Assembly: GCA_016192905.1 (NCBI GenBank)
Contig: JACPTG010000003.1
Span: 124,001-188,000 of the forward strand
Length of the DNA: 64,000 bases
From: Candidatus Woesearchaeota archaeon
GTDB taxonomy: Archaea > Nanobdellota > Nanobdellia > Woesearchaeales > UBA10216
Direction: 5' to 3'
In this document: piece by piece, positions 1 to 9,383 of the stretch
How positions within the stretch are numbered: the stretch's first letter is position 1
Layout of the letters: every line of letters starts with the position of its first letter
The notes under the pieces: model-generated
What the model was told of the DNA's origin: nothing
Database searches by the model: none
Seen by the model: the letters and a program-made list of their open reading frames with translations, nothing else
Translations under genes and position numbers: made by a program

Positions 1-791
1 ATGTATATGTAGTCCAGTCCACCTGCCCGCCTGTGAACGACAATATCATGGAACTCCTCCTTATCATTGATGCATTGAGGAGGTCCTCTGCAAGCACAAT
101 CACCGCTGTAGTCCCTTACTTCGGCTATTCCAAGCAGGACAAGAAAAAGACAGGCAGGGAGCCAATTTCAGCCAAGGTTGTTGCTGACCTGCTTGCGGTT
201 GTGGGGGTGCAGAGGCTTGTCACAATGGACCTGCACGTACCCCAGATAGAGGGCTTTTTCAACATCCCTGTTGACAACCTTTCCCCCCTGAACCTCATTG
301 CAGATTATATCAGGAAAAAGGGAATGAACGACCTTGTCATAGTAGCCCCTGATGCCGGCGGAGTGAAGAGGGCGCGCAACCTGGCCAACCTCCTGGACGC
401 CAGGCTCGCCATCATTGACAAGTACAGGAAGCATTTCAAGGAAGCTGATGCGATGAACGTCGTAGGCAAGGTAAAGGATTTGAACGCGGTCATCATTGAT
501 GACTTCATTGACACCGGCTCAAGCATTGTCGAGGCTGTGAAGGCTCTGCGAAACCACGAGGTGAAAAGCATAATTGTTGCCTGCACGCATCCAATCCACA
601 CTGAGCCTGCCACGCAAAGGCTGAAGGAGTCTGACTGCGATGAAATCATAGTGACCGACACAATCCAGCTTGGCGCCGGGAAGATGTTTGACAGGATTAA
701 GGTGCTTTCAGTGGATGACATGCTGGCAAGGACAATTGCCCATATCCACAACAGGGAGCCGGTGGCGTACCTTTTCCACCAGCACAAATGA
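1..791 (+). CDS. prs: ribose-phosphate pyrophosphokinase (PRPP synthetase), 5'-truncated by window edge
   Basis: Makes PRPP from ribose 5-phosphate and ATP, the entry point for nucleotide and histidine synthesis in the cytosol. The reading frame is open from base 3 and the codons before the GTG at 33 already read as family sequence (VYVVQSTCPPVNDN), so the gene begins outside the window. Visible hallmarks are the ATP-binding PYFGYSKQDKK stretch, the VVAPDAGGVKRA segment, and the PRPP loop VIIDDFIDTGSSI. The C-terminus looks complete. Its stop overlaps the ATG of the prefoldin gene by four bases (ATGA), so the two are probably translated together. Confidence 0.95.
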   Translation, partial: VYVVQSTCPPVNDNIMELLLIIDALRRSSASTITAVVPYFGYSKQDKKKTGREPISAKVVADLLAVVGVQRLVTMDLHVPQIEGFFNIPVDNLSPLNLIADYIRKKGMNDLVIVAPDAGGVKRARNLANLLDARLAIIDKYRKHFKEADAMNVVGKVKDLNAVIIDDFIDTGSSIVEAVKALRNHEVKSIIVACTHPIHTEPATQRLKESDCDEIIVTDTIQLGAGKMFDRIKVLSVDDMLARTIAHIHNREPVAYLFHQHK

Positions 792-1204
792 AGCCTGACG
801 TAAATGAGGAGGATGTGCAGAAGAAGTACCTTGAGCTGCAGCTCCTTGGAAAAAGGATACAGGCCGGGCAGCAGCAGTTGGAAGCTTTGGATGAGCAGCT
901 GCAGGCCCTGGTCAGGACAATCAGGGAGCTTGAAAGCTTCAAGGAGCTCAGGCAGGGCTCTGAGATGCTCAGCAGCATAGCCGAAGGACTTTTCGTAAAA
1001 AGCTCGCTGCAGGACAACAACGAGCTAATCGTAAACGTCGGCAGCGGAGTTGCAGTTGTAAAGCCGGTTGACAAGGCACAGCAGATGATAAGAGGCAGGA
1101 TGGAGGCAGGCCAGCGCCACAGGGCAGCGCTCATAGAGGAGCTTGAAAGGATGATGCTCGAAGCCCAGGAGTTCCAAAAGGAGCTGGGCTCAATGCTTGA
1201 GTAA
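788..1204 (+). CDS. pfdA: prefoldin subunit alpha
   Basis: A 138-residue protein with long N- and C-terminal amphipathic helices rich in Gln, Leu and Glu flanking a short beta region (LIVNVGSGVAVVKPVDKA). This is the coiled-coil/beta-hairpin plan of the prefoldin alpha subunit, which with beta subunits forms a jellyfish-shaped holdase handing nascent chains to the thermosome (encoded at 49376-51016). Length is normal for the family. It lies in the pfdA-ftsY arrangement common in archaea, and its stop directly abuts the ftsY start, so it is most likely one operon with prs and ftsY. Confidence 0.88.
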   Translation: MKPDVNEEDVQKKYLELQLLGKRIQAGQQQLEALDEQLQALVRTIRELESFKELRQGSEMLSSIAEGLFVKSSLQDNNELIVNVGSGVAVVKPVDKAQQMIRGRMEAGQRHRAALIEELERMMLEAQEFQKELGSMLE

Positions 1205-2323
1205 ATGTTTGGCTTTCTCAAAGACAAGCTAAAGGGAGTGATTTCAGGCTTGTCCAAGCAGGCAAAGGAGGAAAAGCAGGAGATACCCCCAGCGCAAAAA
1301 CAGGCTGCAGTTAAGCCTGCATCAAAGCGAAAGGCCAAGCCTCCTCTTGAGGCCAAACCCGCTGAAACCGCAGCAGAGCAGGCAGAGGAACCAGTCGCGG
1401 ATGCTGCAAAGGATTTTCAGGTACAGGAGCAGAGGCCAGCCGAGGCAAGGCCAAAAGGACTGTTCAGCGCAATCAGGGAGCGGATAACAACCACAAGAAT
1501 CTCTGCCGAAAAATTTGATGAGATAATGTGGGACATGGAGATTGGCCTGATAGAAAGCAACGTGGCTGTTGAGGTTGTTGAGAAAATCAAGTCAGACCTG
1601 AAAAACGCAGTGGTTGAAAAGCCCCTGCCAAGGCTTAAGGTTGAGGAAGAGATAAGGAAGGCGCTGCGGAAATCCGTGGAGAGCCTGTTCGAGGGCCGGC
1701 TTGACCTTTTTGACCTAATCAGCTCCAAAAAGCCCTTTGTCATCCTCTTTCTGGGCATCAACGGCTCTGGAAAGACCACAACCATCGCGAAGCTCGCCAG
1801 GATGCTCATGGACAGGAGGCTCTCAGTGGCCATGGCAGCCTCTGACACCTTCAGGGCTGCCTCAATAGAGCAGCTCCAGCAGCACGCAGACAGGCTTAAG
1901 GTGAAGCTTATCAAGCATGACTACGGCGCAGACCCCGCTGCGGTTGCGTTTGACGCAGTCAGGTATGCTGAGGCAAAGCATATTGACGTTGTGCTTGTTG
2001 ACACTGCCGGAAGGCTCCACAGCAACGCAAACCTCATGGACGAGATGAAAAAGATAATAAGGGTAGCGAATCCTGGGCTGAAGATTTTCGTTGGCGAAAG
2101 CATAACAGGCAATGACTGCGTAGAGCAGGCCCGCACATTCAACGAGCAGGTCGGCCTTGACGCGATAATCCTTTCCAAGGCTGATGTTGACGATAAGGGA
2201 GGCGCAGCTGTCTCTGTATCCTACATTACGAAGAAGCCGATAATCTTCATCGGCACAGGCCAGGAGTACTCTGATTTGAAGGAGTTTGAGCCCAAGATTA
2301 TTGTGGAGAGCCTTGGGCTTTAG
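1205..2323 (+). CDS. ftsY: signal recognition particle receptor FtsY
   Basis: SRP-family GTPase that docks SRP-ribosome complexes at the membrane. Residues 1-90 are a charged, Ala/Lys/Glu-rich linker. The N domain follows, then the G domain with P-loop GINGSGKTTT starting near residue 184, DTFRAAS, the G3 motif DTAGRLHSN, and SKADVDDKGG in the place of the TKxD specificity motif. Length (372 aa) is normal for an FtsY with an acidic extension. Translation starts one base after the pfdA stop. The 3' end overlaps a convergent gene by four bases. Confidence 0.95.
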   Translation: MFGFLKDKLKGVISGLSKQAKEEKQEIPPAQKQAAVKPASKRKAKPPLEAKPAETAAEQAEEPVADAAKDFQVQEQRPAEARPKGLFSAIRERITTTRISAEKFDEIMWDMEIGLIESNVAVEVVEKIKSDLKNAVVEKPLPRLKVEEEIRKALRKSVESLFEGRLDLFDLISSKKPFVILFLGINGSGKTTTIAKLARMLMDRRLSVAMAASDTFRAASIEQLQQHADRLKVKLIKHDYGADPAAVAFDAVRYAEAKHIDVVLVDTAGRLHSNANLMDEMKKIIRVANPGLKIFVGESITGNDCVEQARTFNEQVGLDAIILSKADVDDKGGAAVSVSYITKKPIIFIGTGQEYSDLKEFEPKIIVESLGL

Positions 2324-3003
2324 CGGTATCCTAACAAGGCTTGATTCAGTGCCTCTTTCATGCTTCCCTTTTTTCTGGTAATCTCTGCCCTGAAGAAGGG
2401 GTCCTCATTCACTTTCTGGTGAATGACTGCAACTTCCCCTTGACCCAGGCTCTGCTTTAATTTCGTGGCCAGTTCCAGTGGGCTTTCTGCGGTGGCGACC
2501 GTTTTAAAAGCCCTCTGGTCCAGAGGATAAGCTGTTTTTCCAACCATCAAAGCGTATTGAGTTCCGCCCACGCCTGCACTGTTGTGAGCATAATAAACTC
2601 TTTTGCCTCCGTCAACAATGGTTTCAAGCTCTTCATTTTGAATCATTCTTACTACTCCACTTTGAGCATCCTTGATATATGCTGCGCTGAATTCAAGGGG
2701 AATTGCCTGCCTAGGTTCAGTTGCAGCAGCTGTGGCAGCGGCTTTTTCCTCAAGCTTCCACTCTCTCATTTGCCTGAATTTTTCAGCAAGCCAGTCATAT
2801 CCCCTTCGCTCAAGGAGCCCGGCAGATTCCTCTAAGCATCCTGTTCCTGAACCTTGATATAAGTCCCTTAGATACACTGCGGAAACACCCCGGTATCCCC
2901 TCACTAAGGCGCTTCGCTCATACCGACTGAGCCTACCTTCCAAGCCTTTGATCAGGTCAAGGCATTGCCTGGGCGTTAATTGGTAATCAAGGTTTAGTTT
3001 CAT
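2320..3003 (-). CDS. hypothetical protein, 227 aa
   Basis: I do not recognise this protein. It is soluble, has no signal peptide or membrane segment, and divides into a charged helical N-terminal half (residues 1-90) and a beta-rich C-terminal half beginning near IPLEFSAAYIKDAQSG. It stands alone, convergent with ftsY (stops overlap by four bases). The nearest upstream TATA-like element (GCTTTAAATATTACC, about 3191-3205 on this strand) lies nearly 190 bases before the ATG, which would give an unusually long leader for this genome. Confidence 0.6.
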   Translation of the reverse strand: MKLNLDYQLTPRQCLDLIKGLEGRLSRYERSALVRGYRGVSAVYLRDLYQGSGTGCLEESAGLLERRGYDWLAEKFRQMREWKLEEKAAATAAATEPRQAIPLEFSAAYIKDAQSGVVRMIQNEELETIVDGGKRVYYAHNSAGVGGTQYALMVGKTAYPLDQRAFKTVATAESPLELATKLKQSLGQGEVAVIHQKVNEDPFFRAEITRKKGSMKEALNQALLGYR

Positions 3004-3249
3004 TTTCTGCCAGCAGCAAGTGTCTCATTTTTTGTATAGCCCCCTCTCCCCAGGCAAATTTGCATCGCTTAAGGGAAGAAGTTAGGAGCCTATGCGAGTA
3101 GGCTCAAAATAATGATGGAGCCCAAAATGATGAAGCTAAAAGAGTTGCCAATGTTCGAATGGCCCATCATAGCTTGTTATTTTTCAGCGGTAATATTTAA
3201 AGCTTTTGCAAAAAAAAACTGAAAGAGTATTGTTCATCAAAACCCTGGC
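3004..3249. other. intergenic stretch with hairpin; possible leader or remnant
   Basis: This region separates the truncated helicase from the 227-aa gene. It holds a perfect 7-bp hairpin at 3086-3105 (GAGCCTA / TAGGCTC) and a longer imperfect pairing between about 3108-3124 and 3161-3172 (ATGATGG / CCATCAT with flanking GGC/GCC). On the plus strand a short open frame at 3112-3222 (36 codons, hydrophobic WPIIACYFSAVIF) is possible, but it has no ribosome binding site. I see no remnant of the missing helicase domains in any minus-strand frame. Confidence 0.35.
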
Positions 3250-3912
3250 CTAATAGAATTCAATTTCACCGGCAAGATATACTCCTTTCTTCAGCGGCAC
3301 CGGCCTCCATGAGTCCTGCACCAGCACAGCGCCCAGCCACTCAGCGAGCTCATCAGGGTTTCCGATGGTCGCTGAAAGCGCGACTATCTGAACGTCTTTC
3401 AGAAGCTGACGGAGGATGGTAATAAGGATTTCAAGAGTAGGGCCACGGTCTGAGTCGTTCAGCAGGTGAATCTCGTCTATGACAACAACCCTCACCATGC
3501 TTATCCAAGGCGAATAATGCCTTATCAGGCTGTCCAGCTTCTCGGATACAGTGATTATAATGTCATAGTCTATCAGGTAGCTGTCAGAGGCGTCAAGGTC
3601 TCCGATGGACAAGGCAACTTTGAGGAAGCCTCCATACCTCTTCCTGAAATCATTGTACTTTTCATTCGCCAAGGCCTTGAGCGGGACTATGTAGATTGCC
3701 TTGGCCTTGCTTCGGAGTATTTCCGTGACCATTGCAAGCTCTGCTATCAGCGTCTTGCCTGAGCTGGTGGGAGTGCAGACGAGAATGTTATTTCCCTCAA
3801 GCAGCCCTGCCTTTATTGCCTTCTCCTGGGCCGGGCGCAATTCTGATATTTCAGAAGACAGGACTTTAAGGAGGTCTGGAGGGATTCTGGCTGAAAGGTC
3901 TTTAAGACGCAT
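3250..3912 (-). pseudogene. truncated Hel308/Ski2-type helicase (RecA1 domain only)
   Basis: A superfamily 2 helicase N-terminus: Q-motif region (ELRPAQEKAI), motif I TPTSSGKT, Ia (VPLKALANEK), motif II DEIH, motif III LSATIGN, and the AEWLGA stretch typical of Hel308/Ski2 proteins. The frame ends at residue 220, just where the second RecA domain should start. Hel308 proteins are about 700 aa, so motifs IV-VI, the winged helix and the ratchet domain are absent. Reading through the TAG, or in other frames, gives nothing similar. This is best treated as a 3'-deleted gene. A stand-alone single-RecA protein cannot be excluded because the retained part is undamaged. Confidence 0.75.
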
Positions 3913-3951
3913 GCGCCCTTGTCCAGCAGGTCAATATAAAATGGTTATGCG

Positions 3952-5079
3952 TCAAGTCATTCTCTTAACCAGGCATCGCCTTCCGTCAGAAATAACCCGG
4001 ACATTAATGAAGTCCGGCGGCTCGCCTGGCCAGACCGCCTCAGAGTCAGACCCGTGGAGCAGATTGAAATCGCTTTCCAAAATAATGGAAATGGGCGGGT
4101 TGAGAAGCGCAGATTTGTTCGCGTGCGTTGGGGTGTTACTGGTTCTTTGGTCAAAATGCACGCTTACATTTCTGGAGTATACTTCCTTTAGCATTTCGCT
4201 GGGCCAATACAGGTACATAAGCCCATCCAGAACCTCAATGGCTTTCGGTGCCTCATAAAGAAGCTTTGTGCCTACAACCCGGCCTTCTGGGGGAGTACAT
4301 CCCCTGACAAAGTAAGCCTCAAATTCGCCTTCCTCAATTCCTCTTGTTAAGCTAAAGGAAGCTGCGCTGAAATCCCGTCCCCTGTGATACTGAAGAAAGT
4401 AATTTCCCCCCTCAAAAGTTTGCATTTCAACCAGAGGGCAGTTAGCGGGGTCAAACAAGGCCCTGACCTGCTCATAAAACCGGATGTCTTTCAGCAGGCC
4501 GTGCATAATCTCATCGTTGGGGGGGTCATCCCTTGCAAATGTTTGGCCATTGTCATAGGTTATAAATGAACCCTTGACAAGCTTCCTTTCTCCGAAGCGG
4601 GTCATTTCTGCCTCATTCCAGGTTACAAAAAAATGATACCTGCCCTCAATCGCGCTGTCAGCGACGATGCTTTTGTTGCAGCCGCCAAGGTGCTCCCAAA
4701 AGCTAAATGATAATCCATCAATCAATTGTCTGGGGTTTTCACCGCTGTACCGGCTGTACAAGTTGATTTTGTCCCTGCCAGGAAGCCACTCTGAATCCAG
4801 CCACTCAGCACTGCTGCTGTTTACCCCCCTGAGCATGCCAACAACGAATATATCCGGATTGTTTGGGTCTACAACAAACGAGGAAAATAACCCGGAAGGG
4901 CCTGCATATTCCAATGGGTGCTCGCTTCTTGCGATGAATCCATGTCCAGAACCCATTGCATCTTCCAATGACGCATACCTTCTTGGCACAGCGATGCCAT
5001 GGCGTTCAACATAGCCTGCCACTGTCAGCTTGGGGGTTCCAAGCAGCAATTCAGGGTTTTGGATAAATGGGTCGCTCAT
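3952..5079 (-). CDS. hypothetical protein, 375 aa
   Basis: I do not recognise this soluble protein with confidence. The segment GFIARSEHPLEYAGPSGLFSS vaguely resembles the substrate-binding arginine/serine region of PEP-utilising (PPDK_N, ATP-grasp-like) enzymes, and alternating beta-rich and charged segments follow, but no complete catalytic set is visible. There is no signal peptide. A TATA-like element (AACTTTATAGC, about 5117-5127) precedes the ATG. It stands alone between the broken helicase and hppA, all read leftward. Confidence 0.55.
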   Translation of the reverse strand: MSDPFIQNPELLLGTPKLTVAGYVERHGIAVPRRYASLEDAMGSGHGFIARSEHPLEYAGPSGLFSSFVVDPNNPDIFVVGMLRGVNSSSAEWLDSEWLPGRDKINLYSRYSGENPRQLIDGLSFSFWEHLGGCNKSIVADSAIEGRYHFFVTWNEAEMTRFGERKLVKGSFITYDNGQTFARDDPPNDEIMHGLLKDIRFYEQVRALFDPANCPLVEMQTFEGGNYFLQYHRGRDFSAASFSLTRGIEEGEFEAYFVRGCTPPEGRVVGTKLLYEAPKAIEVLDGLMYLYWPSEMLKEVYSRNVSVHFDQRTSNTPTHANKSALLNPPISIILESDFNLLHGSDSEAVWPGEPPDFINVRVISDGRRCLVKRMT

Positions 5080-5323
5080 CTGGAAAAACCTATATGCTGC
5101 CGGGGGAAAAGGTTAATGCTATAAAGTTTTTGTTTATCGCGCCATTGCGCAGTGGTAACTTGACCCAAACACGGTCTTAAACTGTTTTGCTGAAATTTCA
5201 GATTACTGCTCAAGAAAGGGTGTGGGGCATAAGATAGGTGAATATGCGGCGGCCATCAGGAAGGGCTCACAGGTTTTAGGGCTGAACCAGGCCATCTGCC
5301 TGCGAGCTGGAAAGCTAACTACT

Positions 5324-7306
5324 CTATCCAAACAGCGTGAGATGATTCGCCACTATCAGCCCTGCAGCCAAAAGTGCGACTGTGTTAAGCACCTTTATCA
5401 GCGGGTTTAGGGCAGGGCCTGACGTGTCCTTGAACGGGTCGCCGACTGTATCGCCGACGACTGCCGCCTTGTGGGCTTCGCTTCCCTTACCGCCAAGCTT
5501 TCCAGTCTCAATGTATTTCTTAGCGTTGTCCCAGGCCGCTCCCCCAGTTGTCATCGTAATCGCAAGGAGAAGCCCTGTTATTATTGAGCCTGCAAGCAGG
5601 CCGCCCAGCGCCTCAGGGCCGAGAGCGAAGCCTACAGCCAGCGGCGCGAACACTGCGAGGGCCCCAGGCGCTATCAATTCCTTCATTGCCGCCCTTGTGC
5701 TAATATCCACGCATCTGGCATAGTCTGCCTTGGCCTTGCCCTGCATAAGCCCCTTTATCTCCCTGAACTGCCTCCTGACCTCCTCAACTATGAGCTCTGC
5801 GGCCCTTCCCACAGCCCTCATGGTCAGGGATGAGAATACAAAGGGCAGCACGCCTCCTATGAAAAGGCCAACCACAACCCTGTGGTCGTAGAGGTTAATC
5901 GCCTTCAGGCCAGTGGCCTCGCCGTACGCTGCGAATAGCGAAAGAGCGGCAAGCGCTGCCGAGCCTATTGCGAAGCCTTTTGTAACAGCCTTGGTTGTGT
6001 TGCCGACTGCATCCAGCGGGTCTGTCACTTCCCGGACAGATGAAGGCATCTTTGACATCTCCGCTATTCCACCAGCATTGTCTGTAATCGGGCCGAATGC
6101 GTCCACGCTGACTATGATTGCAGTCATGGACAGCATCGCCACTGCCGCCACGGCTATACCGTATATTCCTGCGAACGTGTACGCGGCGAATATTCCTGCT
6201 GAAATTGCGATTACAGGAAGCAGCGTGCTTTCCATTCCCCTGGCAAGGCCCATTATTATGACTGTTGCAGGGCCGGTCTTTGCAGCCTCAGCTATGCTCC
6301 TGGTTGGCCTCTGTGAATGGGATGTATAATACTCTGTCACGAAGCCGATTACCACGGTTACGGCAAGGCCTACAAGGGCTGAGTAAAAGAGCTTCATCTC
6401 AAGGCCCATCATTCTTGTAATAAGGTAAAATCCTGCTGCTGACAGTAAAGCGCTCAGGAGTATGCCATTGTTCAAAGCCTGCCATATTTTTTCCCTGTCG
6501 CCTGTCCTAACAACCAGGCTTCCGAAGATGGATGCGATTGTGGCCACGGCTCCGAGTGCAAGCGGGTATAAGACGCCATTTGTGCTATAAGCAGCCACGC
6601 CGAGCAGCATTGCCGCAATTATGGTTATTGCGTAGCTTTCGAACAAGTCAGCAGCCATTCCTGCGCAGTCGCCTACATTATCGCCCACGTTATCAGCAAT
6701 AACTGCAGGGTTTCTCGGGTCATCCTCAGGGATTCCTGCCTCCACCTTCCCAACAAGGTCTGCGCCCACATCAGCCCCTTTTGTATAGATTCCGCCGCCA
6801 ACCCTTGCAAATAAGCTAATGAGGCTGGCACCAAAACCAAAGCCAATGAGCATTGCCGGATTCCTGAATATGTAATAGAATGCTGCAACCCCAAGCAGCG
6901 CAAGGCATGCAACCACAAAACCAGTCACTGCGCCTCCCTGGAATGCGACTGTAAATGCGGGCTTCAGCCCTGACCTTGCAGCGTTTGCAGTCCTCACATT
7001 GGCCCTCACTGAAATCATCATCCCAACATACCCTGCCACTGCAGACAGCACTGCGCCTGACATGAATGTAACCGCAGTCGCCCAGCCAAGCGCGAGCCAG
7101 AGAATGGCCGCAGCCACTGCAACGACAACCGCCACTGTCTTATACTGCCTGTTCAGGTAAGCAACAGCACCCTCCTGGATGGCCTTTGCGATATTCACCA
7201 TCTCCTTTGAGCCAGGCTCCCTGCTGAGAACACTCCACATTAGATAGCCTGCAAACAGGAGCCCTATGACGCCTGAAATAAATGCAAGGAATAGTACATC
7301 AATCAT
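5324..7306 (-). CDS. hppA: membrane-bound proton-translocating pyrophosphatase, K+-independent type
   Basis: Integral membrane enzyme that couples pyrophosphate hydrolysis to ion pumping. The 660-aa protein has about 16 hydrophobic segments and the substrate-binding loop [20 protein letters not shown] followed by [19 protein letters not shown] second acidic loop ([17 protein letters not shown]) lies near the C-terminus. In the segment [10 protein letters not shown] the lysine and threonine occupy the positions that distinguish K+-independent H+-PPases from K+-dependent ones (which read GNTTAAIGKG), so a proton pump without potassium requirement is inferred. It stands alone with its own promoter. 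It would salvage energy from the pyrophosphate released by the tRNA synthetases and the nucleotidyltransferase nearby. Confidence 0.96.
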   Translation of the reverse strand: MIDVLFLAFISGVIGLLFAGYLMWSVLSREPGSKEMVNIAKAIQEGAVAYLNRQYKTVAVVVAVAAAILWLALGWATAVTFMSGAVLSAVAGYVGMMISVRANVRTANAARSGLKPAFTVAFQGGAVTGFVVACLALLGVAAFYYIFRNPAMLIGFGFGASLISLFARVGGGIYTKGADVGADLVGKVEAGIPEDDPRNPAVIADNVGDNVGDCAGMAADLFESYAITIIAAMLLGVAAYSTNGVLYPLALGAVATIASIFGSLVVRTGDREKIWQALNNGILLSALLSAAGFYLITRMMGLEMKLFYSALVGLAVTVVIGFVTEYYTSHSQRPTRSIAEAAKTGPATVIIMGLARGMESTLLPVIAISAGIFAAYTFAGIYGIAVAAVAMLSMTAIIVSVDAFGPITDNAGGIAEMSKMPSSVREVTDPLDAVGNTTKAVTKGFAIGSAALAALSLFAAYGEATGLKAINLYDHRVVVGLFIGGVLPFVFSSLTMRAVGRAAELIVEEVRRQFREIKGLMQGKAKADYARCVDISTRAAMKELIAPGALAVFAPLAVGFALGPEALGGLLAGSIITGLLLAITMTTGGAAWDNAKKYIETGKLGGKGSEAHKAAVVGDTVGDPFKDTSGPALNPLIKVLNTVALLAAGLIVANHLTLFG

Positions 7307-7342
7307 CCAGACACCCCCAATGGACTCTTCTCTCGCAGCGGA

Positions 7343-7353
7343 TTATATTTAAA
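7343..7353 (-). promoter_or_regulatory. TATA element of hppA
   Basis: Minus-strand CTTTAAATATAA lies about 37 bases before the hppA ATG. A Shine-Dalgarno-like GGGGGTG occurs in the intervening leader. It matches the TTTAAATA pattern repeated before many genes in this window. Confidence 0.6.
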
Positions 7354-7401
7354 GTTTTCTACGATGTGACTCAAAGGCCATGTTAACGCAAACAAGCCAA
7401 A

Positions 7402-8118
7402 CTAAGGCCCTGCCGGCGGGCCAGCAGCTGCTGCGGCCGGTGCTCCGGGAACTGCTCCAAGGAGCGCTGCAGGGTCTGCGGCTGCGCCTGGATGCAACTC
7501 ATAGGTGAAGGTGCGTATCAGGAGTTTCACTTCCGGATGCTGGTCCAGGGTCTGGTAAAGCCCCCACAATGCAAGAGGATTTCCGTTTACAGAGCCATAG
7601 AATCTATGGCGGCGCCCAAGAATAATCGGCCCCAGTTGGAAGACGTGGGCTGGCTCGTAGTTGTTATCGTCAGCAGGGCTGAACTCAACAGATTCTGGGG
7701 CAAGCCCGCTTCTGGCGACATAATTCCTCACTTCTGTCTTAAGCAGGCCAAGCGCAGCAGGGGTTCCCTGGGCCTGGAAATAAAGGTTTACACTGTTGAC
7801 CTGCCTGATCTGAGTGGCCTCTGCATGAGCCCGGTACGAGTTGTCAAGGAGTCCCAGGTCCCTAAGATATGCAATTATTCCGGTGTATTTCTGGTCCTGT
7901 GGTGCAGGCGTCATTACTAAGAGGTCCAGCGTTGGCCTTTTTAAAAGAACTTCCCCGAAGAGCCAAGTTCCGTTTCTGGCTGAACCAACTGCATTTGCCT
8001 CAAGGCTGTAATCTGGATGGGCAGCCGGATGCGTGTCATCCCGCCTGGTCAAATCGTCCAGGTGCTTGCTGGCCTGTAAAGTCCACCGGAATGGAACCTG
8101 GGCAAAGTATAGTGCCAT
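7402..8118 (-). CDS. hypothetical protein, 238 aa, Ala/Pro-rich tail
   Basis: Not recognised. A soluble protein whose first about 205 residues look folded (mixed alpha/beta, for example NGTWLFGEVLLKRPTLDLLV), followed by a roughly 30-residue low-complexity tail of Ala, Gly and Pro that may be a flexible linker or an unstructured end. There is no signal peptide or membrane segment. It is divergent from the HtrA-like protease gene, with about 130 bases between the two starts carrying promoters for both. Confidence 0.55.
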   Translation of the reverse strand: MALYFAQVPFRWTLQASKHLDDLTRRDDTHPAAHPDYSLEANAVGSARNGTWLFGEVLLKRPTLDLLVMTPAPQDQKYTGIIAYLRDLGLLDNSYRAHAEATQIRQVNSVNLYFQAQGTPAALGLLKTEVRNYVARSGLAPESVEFSPADDNNYEPAHVFQLGPIILGRRHRFYGSVNGNPLALWGLYQTLDQHPEVKLLIRTFTYELHPGAAADPAALLGAVPGAPAAAAAGPPAGP

Positions 8119-8215
8119 TTTACCTCAGAAAGGCATCAACCTTTATAATCTTTTTGTTTCTTCCAAGTGGTGAACCAAAGATGAGCTTTTCTACGACTTT
8201 ATAGTAGTTAAGAGC

Positions 8216-8230
8216 AAAAAATATTTATAC
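8216..8230 (+). promoter_or_regulatory. TATA element of the secreted protease gene
   Basis: AAAAATATTTATAC sits about 25 bases before the ATG at 8252, the spacing expected for a nearly leaderless archaeal transcript. Confidence 0.6.
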
Positions 8231-8251
8231 AGTGCGGAAAGGGGAGCACTC

Positions 8252-9289
8252 ATGAAGCTTGCATTGGCGCTTGCTGCGGCTGCTGTACTGGTTCTTGCAG
8301 GGGTGCTTGCTGTGAGCTACATTCAGGCGCCTGCCGCTTCTGCTGCGGCTGTGTCCAGCAATAATGCAGCTTATTCAACTCCTGCCTTCCAGCAGCAGGC
8401 ACCTGACATTAACGAGCTAAGGCTCAGGCAGCTTGAAGCACAGCTTCAGGACCAGGAGCTTCTGATGATTAGCAGGACGTCGAGACAGAAGAAGAGCATT
8501 GACGAAGCCAGAAAGTCGGCCAAGGAACTCCGCAGGGAACTGTCAGATGTCAGGGGGATGGCTTCTGATTTGTCGTCCAGTGTTGACAGTTCCATGGCAG
8601 GGGTTGTGAGGATTGACATTGAGATTCCAATACAATACACAGACCCATGGTGGACATTTTTTGATACCGCGAAGGTAAAGGATGCCTTGGCGAAGAAGGG
8701 CTACAAGCTGAGCCATGCCTCGGCGGATTTTGATGTTATTCCTGTTACAGGCTCGGGCGCATTCGTTGGAAGCGGGAAAGTCCTTACCAACAGGCACGTT
8801 GCCAACGCGCAGGAAGAGATATGCAATGACGAGTTCCTGAAGTGGCTTATCGGATTCAACTGCACCGGCGAGCCTGCAACCATCAGGGTAACCGGTTCTG
8901 ACGGAAGGTCTGCCAGCGGCTCTGTGTCAAGGCTCAGCAGCAGGTATGACCTTGCGCTCATGGATACGCCGCTTGCAGGGCATAAGCTAAGGCTTGGGGA
9001 CTCCAATTCGCTGAAGGCCGGGCAGCAGGTTGTCGCGCTTGGAAGCCCTGAAGGGCTTGACTTCTCGGCCACGCAGGGAATTGTATCCGCAACCCGCCGC
9101 GACCTGAATGACGGCCTTGGGAGATTCTGGATTCAGACTGATGCGCCGATTAACTTCGGCAACTCAGGCGGCCCGCTTGTGGACAGGAACGGCGAAATAG
9201 TCGGGATAGTCACGCAGAAGCTCGGCGATGAGGGTCTGGGATTTGCTGTCCCCTCAAATGCCGCCAAAAGCGAGTTTGGGATTGAATAG
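8252..9289 (+). CDS. secreted trypsin-like serine protease (HtrA/DegP protease domain)
   Basis: Likely degrades or senses misfolded protein outside the membrane. Residues 1-30 form a signal peptide or signal anchor (KLALALAAAAVLVLAGVLAV). Residues 50-110 are a charged coiled coil. The trypsin-fold domain begins near residue 155, and the complete triad is visible: His182 (TNRHVAN), Asp233 (YDLALMD) and Ser305 (GNSGGPLV). The protein ends right after the protease domain, so the PDZ domains of classical DegP are missing and the coiled coil probably supplies oligomerisation or regulation. Expressed alone from the promoter just upstream. Confidence 0.9.
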   Translation: MKLALALAAAAVLVLAGVLAVSYIQAPAASAAAVSSNNAAYSTPAFQQQAPDINELRLRQLEAQLQDQELLMISRTSRQKKSIDEARKSAKELRRELSDVRGMASDLSSSVDSSMAGVVRIDIEIPIQYTDPWWTFFDTAKVKDALAKKGYKLSHASADFDVIPVTGSGAFVGSGKVLTNRHVANAQEEICNDEFLKWLIGFNCTGEPATIRVTGSDGRSASGSVSRLSSRYDLALMDTPLAGHKLRLGDSNSLKAGQQVVALGSPEGLDFSATQGIVSATRRDLNDGLGRFWIQTDAPINFGNSGGPLVDRNGEIVGIVTQKLGDEGLGFAVPSNAAKSEFGIE

Positions 9290-9344
9290 CTGAAAATGGG
9301 GTGCAGGGTCGACCCCGGCTTTGCGTTATGAATTTTTTAACACG

Positions 9345-9377
9345 TTAGAAAAATTTAAATACGTATGAGCTTTCTAA
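9345..9377. promoter_or_regulatory. operator-like inverted repeat around the TATA box of a toxin-antitoxin pair
   Basis: TTAGAAA (9345-9351) and TTTCTAA (9371-9377) form a perfect inverted repeat enclosing the TATA-like AAATTTAAATAC. It lies just before the first gene of the pair, where an AbrB-type antitoxin would be expected to bind and autorepress. Confidence 0.5.
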
Positions 9378-9383
9378 GCCTAT

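Noticed and set aside
5130-5235. tRNA-like A-box (TTGCGCAGTGGTAAC) between two genes
   Set aside because: There is no matching T arm or acceptor pairing, so it is not a tRNA gene.
5222-5410. 62-codon plus-strand frame before the pyrophosphatase end
   Set aside because: Most of it overlaps hppA antisense; no promoter or ribosome binding site and no recognisable sequence.
8543-8797. Antisense frames within the HtrA-like protease gene and other long antisense frames within GC-rich genes
   Set aside because: Expected shadows of GC-rich coding sequence; no start signals.
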